Source: Chryseotalea sanaruensis (lineage in GTDB: Bacteria; Bacteroidota; Bacteroidia; Cytophagales; Cyclobacteriaceae). Taken from it: DNA of 64,000 nt. Below are positions 7,949 to 15,462 of this stretch, in pieces. Location of the stretch: NCBI RefSeq assembly GCF_003990915.1, contig NZ_BHXQ01000006.1:304597-368596 (forward strand), written 5' to 3'. A program made the position numbers and the translations under genes. Position 1 is the stretch's first letter, and the number at the start of each line of letters is the position of its first letter. The notes beneath the pieces are model-generated. The model was not told the DNA's origin, did not search any database, and was given only the letters and a program-made list of their open reading frames with translations.

Positions 7949-8539
7949 ATGCGCAACCCGGAAGCCACCAAAGAGAACATCTTAAAAAAATCGGGTATAC
8001 TCTTTAACACCAACGGGTATAAGGCAACTTCTATTAGCGACATTACCGATGCCACCGGACTTACCAAGGGGGCTATTTACAGGCACTTTGCCAGTAAAGA
8101 CGATTTAGAGAAAGAGACGCTTGCCTTCATGTCTGAGAAGCTTTTTTTAAAGCTTCGTGCCATAGTAAGTTCAGAAAAGCATGCTGTTAAAAAGCTTACG
8201 GCTATTTTTAAATTCTTTGAGTCTTATATTACAAATCCACCATTAAAGGGTGGTTGCCCATTATTGAATGCAGCTATCGAATCTGATGATGCTCATCCGG
8301 TATTAAGAAAAGAAGCACTCAAAATTTTAACAATATTAAGAACTTCCCTCATCACGATTCTACAGAACGGTATCGATAACAAACAGATAAAAGCAGATAC
8401 CGATAAAGCATTCTTTGCAACACTAATTATTGGGGCTTTAGAAGGGGGGATTATGATGAGTAAGCTTGAAGGTAACAACACTGACATCTGCAGAATAACC
8501 AAACATCTTCAAAAGCAATTAGATGCAATAGCCTTGTAA
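7949..8539 (+). CDS. TetR/AcrR-family transcriptional repressor
   Basis: A 196-residue regulator counted from the ATG at 7949. The frame is open further upstream to a TTG, but that lies inside the promoter/operator, so the ATG is the better start. The N-terminal helix-turn-helix reads ATSISDITDATGLTKGAIYRHFASKDDL (residues 24-51, in two stretches of normal TetR form). The remainder is a helical ligand-binding domain with a PLKGGCPLLNAAIES segment common in TetR_C families. The operator overlapping its own promoter argues for autorepression. The identical operator before the downstream hydrolase names its target. The inducing ligand is unknown. Confidence 0.9.
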   Translation: MRNPEATKENILKKSGILFNTNGYKATSISDITDATGLTKGAIYRHFASKDDLEKETLAFMSEKLFLKLRAIVSSEKHAVKKLTAIFKFFESYITNPPLKGGCPLLNAAIESDDAHPVLRKEALKILTILRTSLITILQNGIDNKQIKADTDKAFFATLIIGALEGGIMMSKLEGNNTDICRITKHLQKQLDAIAL

Positions 8540-8544
8540 AATTT

Positions 8545-8576
8545 TTTGAATCAAAAGATACCGATTGGTATCTTAA
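8545..8576 (+). promoter_or_regulatory. Hydrolase promoter with second copy of the TetR operator
   Basis: TTTG (8545-8548), a 20-bp spacer and TATCTTAA (8569-8576) form a weaker promoter (last two bases off consensus). The inverted repeat GATACCGATTGGTATC at 8557-8572 overlaps it exactly as at the tetR promoter. The next gene starts at 8616. Confidence 0.7.
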
Positions 8577-8615
8577 TAGTAAGAACTTCCGTTAACCTTA
8601 AAACAGATTGATAAA

Positions 8616-9482
8616 ATGAAAAAACTTATCAGCAAATCGATTGGTTTCTCACTGAACACACTTGCAAACATTGCTCCGCGCAAAGCAGCACGTATGGGTT
8701 TTAATCTTTTTTGTTATCCTTTTCGTGCCAAGCTTACCAATAAGCACAAGGCTTTTTTGTTTTCAGCGGAAAGATCCACACTTGCCCATGGCGGTGAGGC
8801 GATTCAGGTGTACAAGTGGGGTACAGGGGAACACGTTGTACTGATGTTGCATGGTTGGCAGAGCCATACATTCCGATGGAAGAATTACGTTGAATCGTTA
8901 GATACAGACAGGTACACCATTTACTCGTTGGATGCACCGGGTCATGGATTGAGCACCGGGAAATTTATGACGGTACCTCTTTATAGCGAGGTTGTAGAGT
9001 TATTTTTGAATAGTGTCAGCAAGGTTGATACCGTGGTTTCACACTCGATAGGAAGCTTCACGGCCATCTATACTTTCCACAGACTTTCTCATCTCTCACC
9101 AGCCAACCTTATTGCATTAGCACCTCCCGGTGAAGCTGAGGATTTCTTTAACTTCTACACAAAAGAATTAGGTCTAAGTAATAAAACGGTAAAGCTGGTG
9201 GTTGATTATTTCGAAGCACAAATCAAAAAGGCACCTTCTTATTTTTCAGCACATAAGTTCGCAGCAACACTTACCAGTAATGGTTTGCTTATACACGATG
9301 AAGAAGATACCGATACTTCGGTCGAAAACTCAAAACGAATACACAGTCAATGGAAGAACTCTTCTTTGCTTATTACCAAAGGGTATGGGCATAATCTTCG
9401 TTCAGAGCATGTTATCCGACAAGTGATTGACTTTGTGGAGGAATCAACTCAAAGGAAATCAGCGCTAATAGCAAATCCCTAA
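8616..9482 (+). CDS. Alpha/beta-hydrolase fold protein
   Basis: A 288-residue serine hydrolase of the alpha/beta fold. The oxyanion segment is LMLHGWQSH. The nucleophile elbow is S-H-S-I-G, where the usual first glycine of GxSxG is a serine. A likely acid follows in HDEEDTD, and the catalytic histidine is in GYGHNLR near the C-terminus. No convincing signal peptide is seen, although the first 30 residues are basic and moderately hydrophobic. It is transcribed from a promoter carrying the TetR operator, so it is probably induced when the neighbouring repressor binds its ligand. Substrate unknown; the pair resembles small ester- or lipid-responsive detoxification modules. Confidence 0.88.
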   Translation: MKKLISKSIGFSLNTLANIAPRKAARMGFNLFCYPFRAKLTNKHKAFLFSAERSTLAHGGEAIQVYKWGTGEHVVLMLHGWQSHTFRWKNYVESLDTDRYTIYSLDAPGHGLSTGKFMTVPLYSEVVELFLNSVSKVDTVVSHSIGSFTAIYTFHRLSHLSPANLIALAPPGEAEDFFNFYTKELGLSNKTVKLVVDYFEAQIKKAPSYFSAHKFAATLTSNGLLIHDEEDTDTSVENSKRIHSQWKNSSLLITKGYGHNLRSEHVIRQVIDFVEESTQRKSALIANP

Positions 9483-9485
9483 TCC

Positions 9486-9557
9486 CTGGTCTGTGTCCCC
9501 ACAGACCAGCATTGGAGTTTATTTTATATTGTTTCGGTCTATGAGGACACAGACCGA
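9486..9557. repeat. Nested inverted repeats between convergent genes
   Basis: A perfect 10-bp hairpin CTGGTCTGTG / CACAGACCAG with loop TCCC lies at 9486-9509. A second hairpin with arms TCGGTCT / AGACCGA lies at 9534-9557. The first and second units are also inverted copies of each other (GGTCTGTGTCC-type core). It sits between the convergent hydrolase and lhgO genes and may act as a bidirectional terminator, although no clear T-run follows. Confidence 0.7.
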
Positions 9558-9566
9558 GGTAGGGGA

Positions 9567-10763
9567 TCAAAATCTTTTTAAAGCAAGATTTGCTACCGTC
9601 TCGCCAATGGCCAGTGATGATGTGGCGGCAGGAGAGGGCGCATTGCAAACATTGATGGCATGTGCTTCTTCTAAAATCATAAAGTCATCCACCAAACCAC
9701 CGGTGCGGTCGCAGGCCTGTGCACGCACACCCGCTCCACCTTCTACTAAGTCATGCTCTTCAATTTCCGGAATTAGTTTTTGCAGTGCTTTGGTAAAGGC
9801 TGCTTTAGAAAATGAACGATACATTTCGCCTAAACCTGTTCGCCAGTATTTAGCCATTACTTTTTGAAAACCGGGCCATGCTAACGATTCAGCCAACTCA
9901 CTCAAATTAATATCTGACTTTTTATAGCCTTCTCGTTGAAAGGCCAATACGGCATTAGGGCCTGCTTCTACACCACCTTTCATCATGCGGGTGAAGTGTA
10001 CGCCCAGAAAAGGGAAGTTAGGATCAGGTACAGGATAGATCAGGTTCTTTACTAAATACTCCTTCTCTTTTCTTAATTTAAAATATTCCCCTCGAAATGG
10101 GATAATTTTGACATCTACTTTTTTAGAAGTAAGTCGAGCTACTTTGTCGGAATACAACCCTGCGCAGTTAATAACGAGTGAAGCGTTGTACGATCCTTTT
10201 TGTGTAATAACTACCTGCGTGCCTTGGTTGTCTTGTATCTCGATTACCTTTTCGCCAAAACGAATTTCTCCTCCCTGCTGCTGAAGAACTTGTGCATATT
10301 TTCTGGCAACCACAGCATAATCAACAATGCCTGTTTGAGGAACCAGAATACCAGCTATCCCCACTACATGTGGTTCGTATTCTTTCAGTTCTTCTTTACT
10401 TAAATGCTTAAGACCGGTAAGTCCGTTCTGTTCTCCACGCTCACCAATATTTTTAAGTGCTTGCAATTCTTTTTCTTCAGTCGCCACTATGATTTTACCG
10501 CATAAATCAAATGGCACATCATTGTTGCGACAAAAGTTTATAAGCTGGTGGTAACCAGTTATACAATTGGTGGCTTTAAGGCTTCCTGGTTTGTAATAGA
10601 TCCCAGAGTGTATTACACCGCTGTTATTACCCGTTTGGTGTTTGGCTACTTCAACTTCTTTTTCAATAACCAATACCTTCTTATGATGCGGTGCTGCAGA
10701 TAAGCGAAGTGCTGTGGCCAAGCCTACTATGCCGCCACCTACAATTATACAATCGAATTTCAC
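9567..10763 (-). CDS. lhgO: L-2-hydroxyglutarate oxidase
   Basis: A 398-residue FAD-dependent oxidase that converts L-2-hydroxyglutarate to 2-oxoglutarate. The FAD motif VGGGIVGLATALRLS is at the N-terminus, followed by the substrate-side HQTGNNSGVIHSGIYYKPGS, a family signature. I start it at the GTG at 10763 (product begins MKFDCIIVGGG). The frame extends to a TTG at 10781, but a consensus promoter lies right there (10779-10810), so transcription would begin only after that codon. It follows the glutamine amidotransferase gene on the same strand but has its own promoter. Confidence 0.92.
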   Translation of the reverse strand: MKFDCIIVGGGIVGLATALRLSAAPHHKKVLVIEKEVEVAKHQTGNNSGVIHSGIYYKPGSLKATNCITGYHQLINFCRNNDVPFDLCGKIIVATEEKELQALKNIGERGEQNGLTGLKHLSKEELKEYEPHVVGIAGILVPQTGIVDYAVVARKYAQVLQQQGGEIRFGEKVIEIQDNQGTQVVITQKGSYNASLVINCAGLYSDKVARLTSKKVDVKIIPFRGEYFKLRKEKEYLVKNLIYPVPDPNFPFLGVHFTRMMKGGVEAGPNAVLAFQREGYKKSDINLSELAESLAWPGFQKVMAKYWRTGLGEMYRSFSKAAFTKALQKLIPEIEEHDLVEGGAGVRAQACDRTGGLVDDFMILEEAHAINVCNAPSPAATSSLAIGETVANLALKRF

Positions 10764-10778
10764 AGTGCTGAATTTTAG

Positions 10779-10810
10779 CAAAGGTAGTTTTTGGCAAGCG
10801 AGCTTACAAA
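10779..10810 (-). promoter_or_regulatory. Promoter of lhgO
   Basis: Read on the minus strand: TTTG (10810-10807), a 20-bp spacer, then TACCTTTG (10786-10779), a full Bacteroidota consensus. It lies just after the stop of the upstream amidotransferase gene and decides the GTG start at 10763. Confidence 0.75.
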
Positions 10811-10812
10811 CG

Positions 10813-11667
10813 CTAGGCCTTAATGGGGCGGATTCTCACGTTCAAAGAAGGTTCGACAATTACAAAATGGTTTTTTGGGATCATAGACCAATGATCATCG
10901 TCAGTAAGTTTTTCAGATACTATCAGCACTGCCTGATCATCATCTTCCGGTGCCGCCAGGTAAGACACACCATCTTCAACAATATAACGGGCACCTTCTG
11001 AATGGTAGAGCGTGCGTGGTTCATGTTGGGTATCTGTTACATATCGTGAAGCAATAATAAATTCTCCATTCGTTATCACAAGATTCAGGAAAGCTGGCTC
11101 TTCAATACCATGTTTTGCCATGAGTGCTTTAACATGAGCAAAGGTGAATTCATAACTTTCAATAAGATTTTCAATAGTAAATGAGCCTTTTCCCGTAAGA
11201 ATATGATTGATCAAAAATGCGAACAAATGCTCCGAGTCTGTCTGCCCTTTTATCCAGTGATACATTTCGTCATTCAACTCATTTCTTAATTCGCGTTTTA
11301 TTTTTGAGAAGCTATGAACATTACCATTGTGTGCCATTAGCAGAGAGCCATACTGAAAGGGGTGACAGTTTGCTTCAGAAACACCACCAACACTCGCAGC
11401 CCTGATGTGCGCCAACAAACAATCCGTTTTAATTTTAGCTGAGAGACTACGCAGGTTTCTATTACTCCAGGCAGGATTTAATGATATGAAGGTAGCTGGT
11501 TCTTTTGAAATTTCCGGAGCATACCAACCTAGTCCGAATCCATCGCCATTGAGGGGCTCTTCCATCTCTCTGGCTTTAGTGCTTTGTTGTATGAGTGAGT
11601 TATGAGGTTTGTACAATAACTCATCGAAAATAATGGGTGTGCCTTTATAGGCTAATAATCTGCACAT
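10813..11667 (-). CDS. Class II glutamine amidotransferase (YafJ/EgtC-like)
   Basis: A 284-residue Ntn-hydrolase. After removal of Met1, Cys2 (MCRLLAYKG) would be the nucleophile that releases ammonia from glutamine. The LNGDGFGLGWY segment, the LLAHIRAASVGGVSEANCHPF block with the glutamine-binding arginine, and LLMAHNGNVHSF are typical of the stand-alone YafJ/EgtC-like group. No synthase domain is attached, so the acceptor of the ammonia, or whether it is a simple hydrolase, is unknown. EgtC acts in ergothioneine synthesis, but no other egt gene is in view. Confidence 0.88.
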   Translation of the reverse strand: MCRLLAYKGTPIIFDELLYKPHNSLIQQSTKAREMEEPLNGDGFGLGWYAPEISKEPATFISLNPAWSNRNLRSLSAKIKTDCLLAHIRAASVGGVSEANCHPFQYGSLLMAHNGNVHSFSKIKRELRNELNDEMYHWIKGQTDSEHLFAFLINHILTGKGSFTIENLIESYEFTFAHVKALMAKHGIEEPAFLNLVITNGEFIIASRYVTDTQHEPRTLYHSEGARYIVEDGVSYLAAPEDDDQAVLIVSEKLTDDDHWSMIPKNHFVIVEPSLNVRIRPIKA

Positions 11668-11757
11668 ATAACAAAGTAAGGCAAGAAAATTAGGACAGAT
11701 ACCCTTATAATCAAAGCAAATTATACAATAGGCATCGCGTTGTGCCTCCCAACTGGT

Positions 11758-12252
11758 TTATTTCTTTTCGGAAAACGCTAATGATGCTGAATTAAGACAA
11801 TAGCGTAATCCTGTTGGTTTAGGTCCATCTGTAAATACATGCCCAAGGTGGCCCCCACAGCGGCTACAAACCACTTCTTCACGTGTCATGCCGTAGCTTT
11901 TGTCAATAACTATGGATACTTTTTGTTTATCCAGAGGTTGGTAAAAACTAGGCCAACCAGTTCCAGACTCAAACTTTGTTTCCGAACTAAAAAGTGGAAG
12001 TTCACAAGCTGCACAAGTATAGATACCCTTCTTGTGATTATCCCAATATTTACCCGTGAATGCTGTTTCTGTTCCTTTTTCACGTAAAATATGGAATTGT
12101 TCCGGGGTGAGAATTTTCTTCCATTCTTGGTCTGTCTTAACCACTGTATAGTGTTGCTGTTCTTTTTTTACTTCTTCTTTGTTCTTTTGAGAGCAGGCGA
12201 TCATAGCCGGAAGCATTAAAGATAAAGCGAGTAATATTCTTGATGTTGTCAT
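11758..12252 (-). CDS. msrB: Peptide-methionine (R)-S-oxide reductase, lipoprotein form
   Basis: A 164-residue MsrB, which reduces the R epimer of methionine sulfoxide in proteins. The N-terminus is a lipoprotein signal with lipobox M-I-A-C (Cys20), so it should be anchored in the envelope. The MsrB domain (about 38-164) shows zinc pairs in YTCAAC and VVCSRCGGHLGH, the SGTGWPSFY substrate segment and the C-terminal RYCLNSASL carrying the catalytic Cys. It lies divergent from yfiR, and an exported MsrA is encoded 2.5 kb away. Envelope MsrA/MsrB pairs repair oxidised surface or periplasmic proteins. Confidence 0.94.
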   Translation of the reverse strand: MTTSRILLALSLMLPAMIACSQKNKEEVKKEQQHYTVVKTDQEWKKILTPEQFHILREKGTETAFTGKYWDNHKKGIYTCAACELPLFSSETKFESGTGWPSFYQPLDKQKVSIVIDKSYGMTREEVVCSRCGGHLGHVFTDGPKPTGLRYCLNSASLAFSEKK

Positions 12253-12430
12253 AAAATCTGGTTGTTTGCTGATTCAAATACGATAAAAACAAGGGAATAG
12301 ATTGTCAATTGCATAACATTTACCCCTTTTCCCTACATCTAACCCCGCAGATCAAAAAATGTTGATAAAAATCCCCAATACTGGCTTAATTTTGGTAGCT
12401 TTTGAAAGAAAGTGTATAATTACCTTTCCT

Positions 12431-12934
12431 ATGAAACGTGGAATCTTTCTTTTGGCTTTAATCATGATAGCGAGTACTGCTTTTTCGCAGGACTATAAGC
12501 TTCACCCTGTCTATATTTTTAGCTTCACCAAATACATTGTTTGGCCTGATGCTTATAAAGAAGGTGATTTTGAAATATTAGTGCTCGGTGACTCGCCCAT
12601 TGTAAAGGAGTTGAACGCCATGGCAAATGCAAAAAGAACACCAGATAACCGGAAAATTGTAGTGACTAAGATTGAGTCACCAACCGATATAAAAAAATGT
12701 AATGTCCTTTTCGTTCCCGCAGGCAAATCTAAAGCACTTGGTGATGTGCTAAACAAAGTGGGGTCGCAATCTATACTCATCATTACTGAGGAGGAAGGAC
12801 TTGGTGCTAAAGGTTCTAATATCAATTTTGTAATTAGAGAAGGAAAGCTGTTTTTCGAACTTAATCAGGGCAGCATGACTAAACAAAATTTAAAGGCGTC
12901 AACGGAATTGTCGCGCTTAGCAATCCAGATTTAA
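12431..12934 (+). CDS. YfiR-family periplasmic protein (DUF4154)
   Basis: A 167-residue exported protein. I take the ATG at 12431 because it starts a clear signal peptide (MKRGIFLLALIMIASTAFSQ); the open frame upstream to 12359 adds residues that do not look like a signal. The mature part shows HPVYIFSFTKYIVWP, the IVLGDS-like strand, VLFVPAGKSK and NINFVIREGKLFFELN, typical of YfiR. In Pseudomonas YfiR is a periplasmic repressor of an inner-membrane c-di-GMP synthase. Here the partner 2 bp downstream is a HAMP/GAF membrane protein instead. Only one cysteine is present in the mature part, so the intramolecular disulfide control described for Pseudomonas YfiR cannot apply. Confidence 0.88.
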   Translation: MKRGIFLLALIMIASTAFSQDYKLHPVYIFSFTKYIVWPDAYKEGDFEILVLGDSPIVKELNAMANAKRTPDNRKIVVTKIESPTDIKKCNVLFVPAGKSKALGDVLNKVGSQSILIITEEEGLGAKGSNINFVIREGKLFFELNQGSMTKQNLKASTELSRLAIQI

Positions 12935-12936
12935 CT

Positions 12937-14586
12937 ATGAGCATGGAAAATCAAGAGTCAAAAAAGAAAGGGATCAGAATTGGTATTGGGCAAAAAATAC
13001 TAGGAGGCTTTATTATCCTCATTGTATTGTTTGTGATCAATGCAGCTATCATTTTTTCGGTTGGTAATGTAATTAGTGGTGTGGCCACTAAATCAGCAGA
13101 TACTTATCGCCCTTCCAAAGACGCACTTAATGAATTTATATTAACGGTTACCAAATCCAAAATGTTGGTAACTAACTGGGTATATCTCCAAACTAACCAG
13201 GACGATAAGCAAGCGCTCAGACAATTACAGGATTTCGATTACCCTGCGCTTAAGGATAAGATCCAGAAATTGATGGTGAATTGGGAGAGCGACAGTCAGC
13301 GTATGATGATGGACACCATATTCCATGAATTTGATACGCTACTATCCATTCAGAAGGAAACCATTATGGCTAACCTTCAGACTTTTGAAAATTATGAGGA
13401 TATGCTTACCAAGCTTTTGGCTGAAGATGCCATTGAGAGCCAGGTAATTCCACGTACTAATAACATTATTAGTATGCTTAATAAAGTTGCTACCCAGCAA
13501 ACAATTATTAGTGATGCGGCAGACAAGGAAGTGATCAGTTCGGTGGGTAACCTTACCAACGTAACCATTTTGTTGGCCGTAGTGACTGTAATACTGGGTT
13601 TGGTGAGTGCTTTCTTCCTGATGAGAAATATTACAGTACCAATTAACTTCTTAAAAAATGTAGTGGTTAAACTCGGAAGGGGAGAGTTGGTAGAAGATAA
13701 GCAGGCTAAGGTTAGCAATGATGAAATCGGTGAGATGTCCAGGGCCATGGATAATTTGGTGAATGGCTTACGTGCCACCACAACTTTTGCAGAGAATATT
13801 GGTAATGGTAATTATAAGTCAGACTTTAACCCACTCAGTGAACACGATGTGTTAGGTAACGCCCTGATTAACATGCGTAATAACCTGGAGAAGGTAGCTG
13901 AGGATGATAAAAAACGTAACTGGGCCACCGAAGGTCTTGCCAAGTTCGGTGAGTTGCTTAGAACCAATAATAACGATGTTCAGAAGCTCTCTGAAGAGAT
14001 TATTGCCAATCTTGTAAAATATATCAAAGGTAATCAAGGCGCTATCTATATCATTGATGATGAGGAAACTGATGGAGAGCAGACTATGTCTATGAAGGCA
14101 TGTTATGCCTGGGATAAAAAGAAGTATCTTAATCAGAAGATTTTCAAGGGTGAAGGCCTTTCAGGGCAAGCCTGGCAAGAGGGAGATTCAATTTACCTGA
14201 CTGAGGTGCCTCAGAATTATATTCGCATTACTTCAGGTTTGGGGGATGCCAATCCTTCAAGTGTGTTAATAACGCCATTGAAGCTAAATGATCAGGTTTT
14301 TGGTGTTGTTGAAGTTGCTTCTTTCAGTGTTTTCCAGGATTTCGAGATAGATTTTGTGAAGAAAATGGCTGAGAGCATTGCCTCTACTATTTCTTCAGTT
14401 AAAGTAAATGCAAGAACGCAACGTTTACTTGAGGAGTCGCAAGAAATGACAGAACAGATGCGTGCGCAGGAAGAGGAGATGCGCCAGAACATGGAAGAAT
14501 TGCAAGCCACACAGGAAGAAATGGCACGCAAAGAGAAGGATATGCTTAAGCAGCTGAACGAACTTCAGTCGCAAGTAAAAAGATAG
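12937..14586 (+). CDS. HAMP- and GAF-domain membrane sensor without an output domain
   Basis: A 549-residue inner-membrane protein: TM1 about 20-43, a helical periplasmic sensor about 44-205, TM2 about 208-229, a HAMP domain about 230-280 and a second HAMP-like unit to about 325. A cytoplasmic GAF domain (about 345-490, with GEGLSGQAW and VFGVVEVAS) and a C-terminal coiled coil (492-549, REEMRQNMEELQATQEEM-like) follow. That coiled coil normally links to PAS or kinase modules in Bacteroidota, yet the protein stops there. It must pass its signal to a separate partner. The gene starts 2 bp after yfiR, so YfiR probably senses in the periplasm and acts on this protein. An intrinsic terminator closes the operon. 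Confidence 0.88.
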   Translation: MSMENQESKKKGIRIGIGQKILGGFIILIVLFVINAAIIFSVGNVISGVATKSADTYRPSKDALNEFILTVTKSKMLVTNWVYLQTNQDDKQALRQLQDFDYPALKDKIQKLMVNWESDSQRMMMDTIFHEFDTLLSIQKETIMANLQTFENYEDMLTKLLAEDAIESQVIPRTNNIISMLNKVATQQTIISDAADKEVISSVGNLTNVTILLAVVTVILGLVSAFFLMRNITVPINFLKNVVVKLGRGELVEDKQAKVSNDEIGEMSRAMDNLVNGLRATTTFAENIGNGNYKSDFNPLSEHDVLGNALINMRNNLEKVAEDDKKRNWATEGLAKFGELLRTNNNDVQKLSEEIIANLVKYIKGNQGAIYIIDDEETDGEQTMSMKACYAWDKKKYLNQKIFKGEGLSGQAWQEGDSIYLTEVPQNYIRITSGLGDANPSSVLITPLKLNDQVFGVVEVASFSVFQDFEIDFVKKMAESIASTISSVKVNARTQRLLEESQEMTEQMRAQEEEMRQNMEELQATQEEMARKEKDMLKQLNELQSQVKR

Positions 14587-14608
14587 AAATTAAGAATGGC
14601 CTCAATGC

Positions 14609-14637
14609 AAAAAAGCTCCGCGTCCCGGAGCTTTTTT
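14609..14637 (+). terminator. Rho-independent terminator after the HAMP/GAF gene
   Basis: GCTCCG (14615-14620) pairs with CGGAGC (14626-14631), flanked by A-run and T-run, giving a longer stem of AAAAAAGCTCCG / CGGAGCTTTTTT. Confidence 0.9.
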
Positions 14638-14641
14638 GTTA

Positions 14642-14689
14642 CCTAAACCTAAACCTATGAGAAGAATTTCTCTACTCAATCAATTTTAA
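14642..14689 (+). other. Orphan SusC-type leader motif with a 10-codon ORF
   Basis: CCTAAACCTAAACCTATG (14642-14659) resembles the leader directly before susC in this window (25867-25879). Here the ATG opens only ten codons (MRRISLLNQF) before a stop, and the next 100 bp hold no gene. It may be the surviving 5' end of a deleted exported-protein gene. Confidence 0.4.
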
Positions 14690-14792
14690 CGTAGGTGCCA
14701 GTGTTTGGTTGCAGCGAAATCTTAAAAAGTCTTTCAAACGCTTTGGTTTATGATGAACGGAATATGCTAACGTTTGCAGGAAGAAATTGAAT

Positions 14793-15416
14793 CTATCTTT
14801 TTAATTTTTTACTAAAGACCTTTTCAAATTTTTCCAATTTAGGTTCAATTACATAGGAGCAATAAGGTGCTTTGCCGTTCAGATTATAATAGTTCTGATG
14901 ATAATTTTCCGCTGTATAAAATACTACAGCCTGGGTTATTTCCGTTACAATAGGCTTATCAAATGCGCCAGCTGCATTTAACTTTTGTTTATACTCTTCA
15001 GCCAGTTTCTTTTGTGTCTCATTGTGATAGAATATTGCAGACCTGTACTGAGTACCCACATCAGCACCTTGTCTGTTAAGTGTAGTGGGGTCGTGTGTTT
15101 GCCAAAATATTTCCAGTAACTCCGTAAAACTGATTTTACGTGGATCAAAAGTAATTTGAATGGCCTCTGCATGACCAGTAAGGCCAGTGCATACCTCTTT
15201 ATAGGTAGGGTTTTTTACAGCGCCACCAGTGTAACCGGAAACAACTTTCTCAACTCCTTCTACACGTTGAAAAATTGCTTCGGTACACCAAAAGCAGCCG
15301 TTGCCAAAAGTTGCTATCTCTACATTGCCATCTGTACTTGTCATACTTGTATTTTGTTTAGTTTGACTGATGGCCAATAGTGGCATCAGTACTATGAATA
15401 AACTGAGTGTTTTCAT
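14793..15416 (-). CDS. msrA: Peptide-methionine (S)-S-oxide reductase, exported
   Basis: A 207-residue MsrA, reducing the S epimer of methionine sulfoxide. A signal peptide covers roughly residues 1-17 (MKTLSLFIVLMPLLAIS). The catalytic motif GNGCFWCTEAIF follows, then the family blocks GVEKVVSGYTGG, YKEVCTGLTGHAEA, HDPTTLNRQGADVGTQYRS and AENYHQNYY. The full-length domain is present. Like the MsrB lipoprotein nearby, it is predicted to work outside the cytoplasm, so both methionine sulfoxide epimers would be repaired in the envelope. Confidence 0.95.
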   Translation of the reverse strand: MKTLSLFIVLMPLLAISQTKQNTSMTSTDGNVEIATFGNGCFWCTEAIFQRVEGVEKVVSGYTGGAVKNPTYKEVCTGLTGHAEAIQITFDPRKISFTELLEIFWQTHDPTTLNRQGADVGTQYRSAIFYHNETQKKLAEEYKQKLNAAGAFDKPIVTEITQAVVFYTAENYHQNYYNLNGKAPYCSYVIEPKLEKFEKVFSKKLKR

Positions 15417-15462
15417 AGTACTGTAAACTAAGCAGGAGACCTAAAAGTTTAAAGAATCTGCT

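Noticed and set aside
7609..8067. A 152-codon frame on the minus strand across the RidA and TetR genes
   Set aside because: It crosses two well-supported plus-strand genes and their promoter, and the product has no recognisable features.
9412..9648. Short frames crossing the inverted repeats after the hydrolase gene
   Set aside because: They read through hairpins between convergent genes and have no family features.
12359..12430. A longer YfiR starting at 12359
   Set aside because: The extra 24 residues precede a complete signal peptide that begins at the ATG at 12431.
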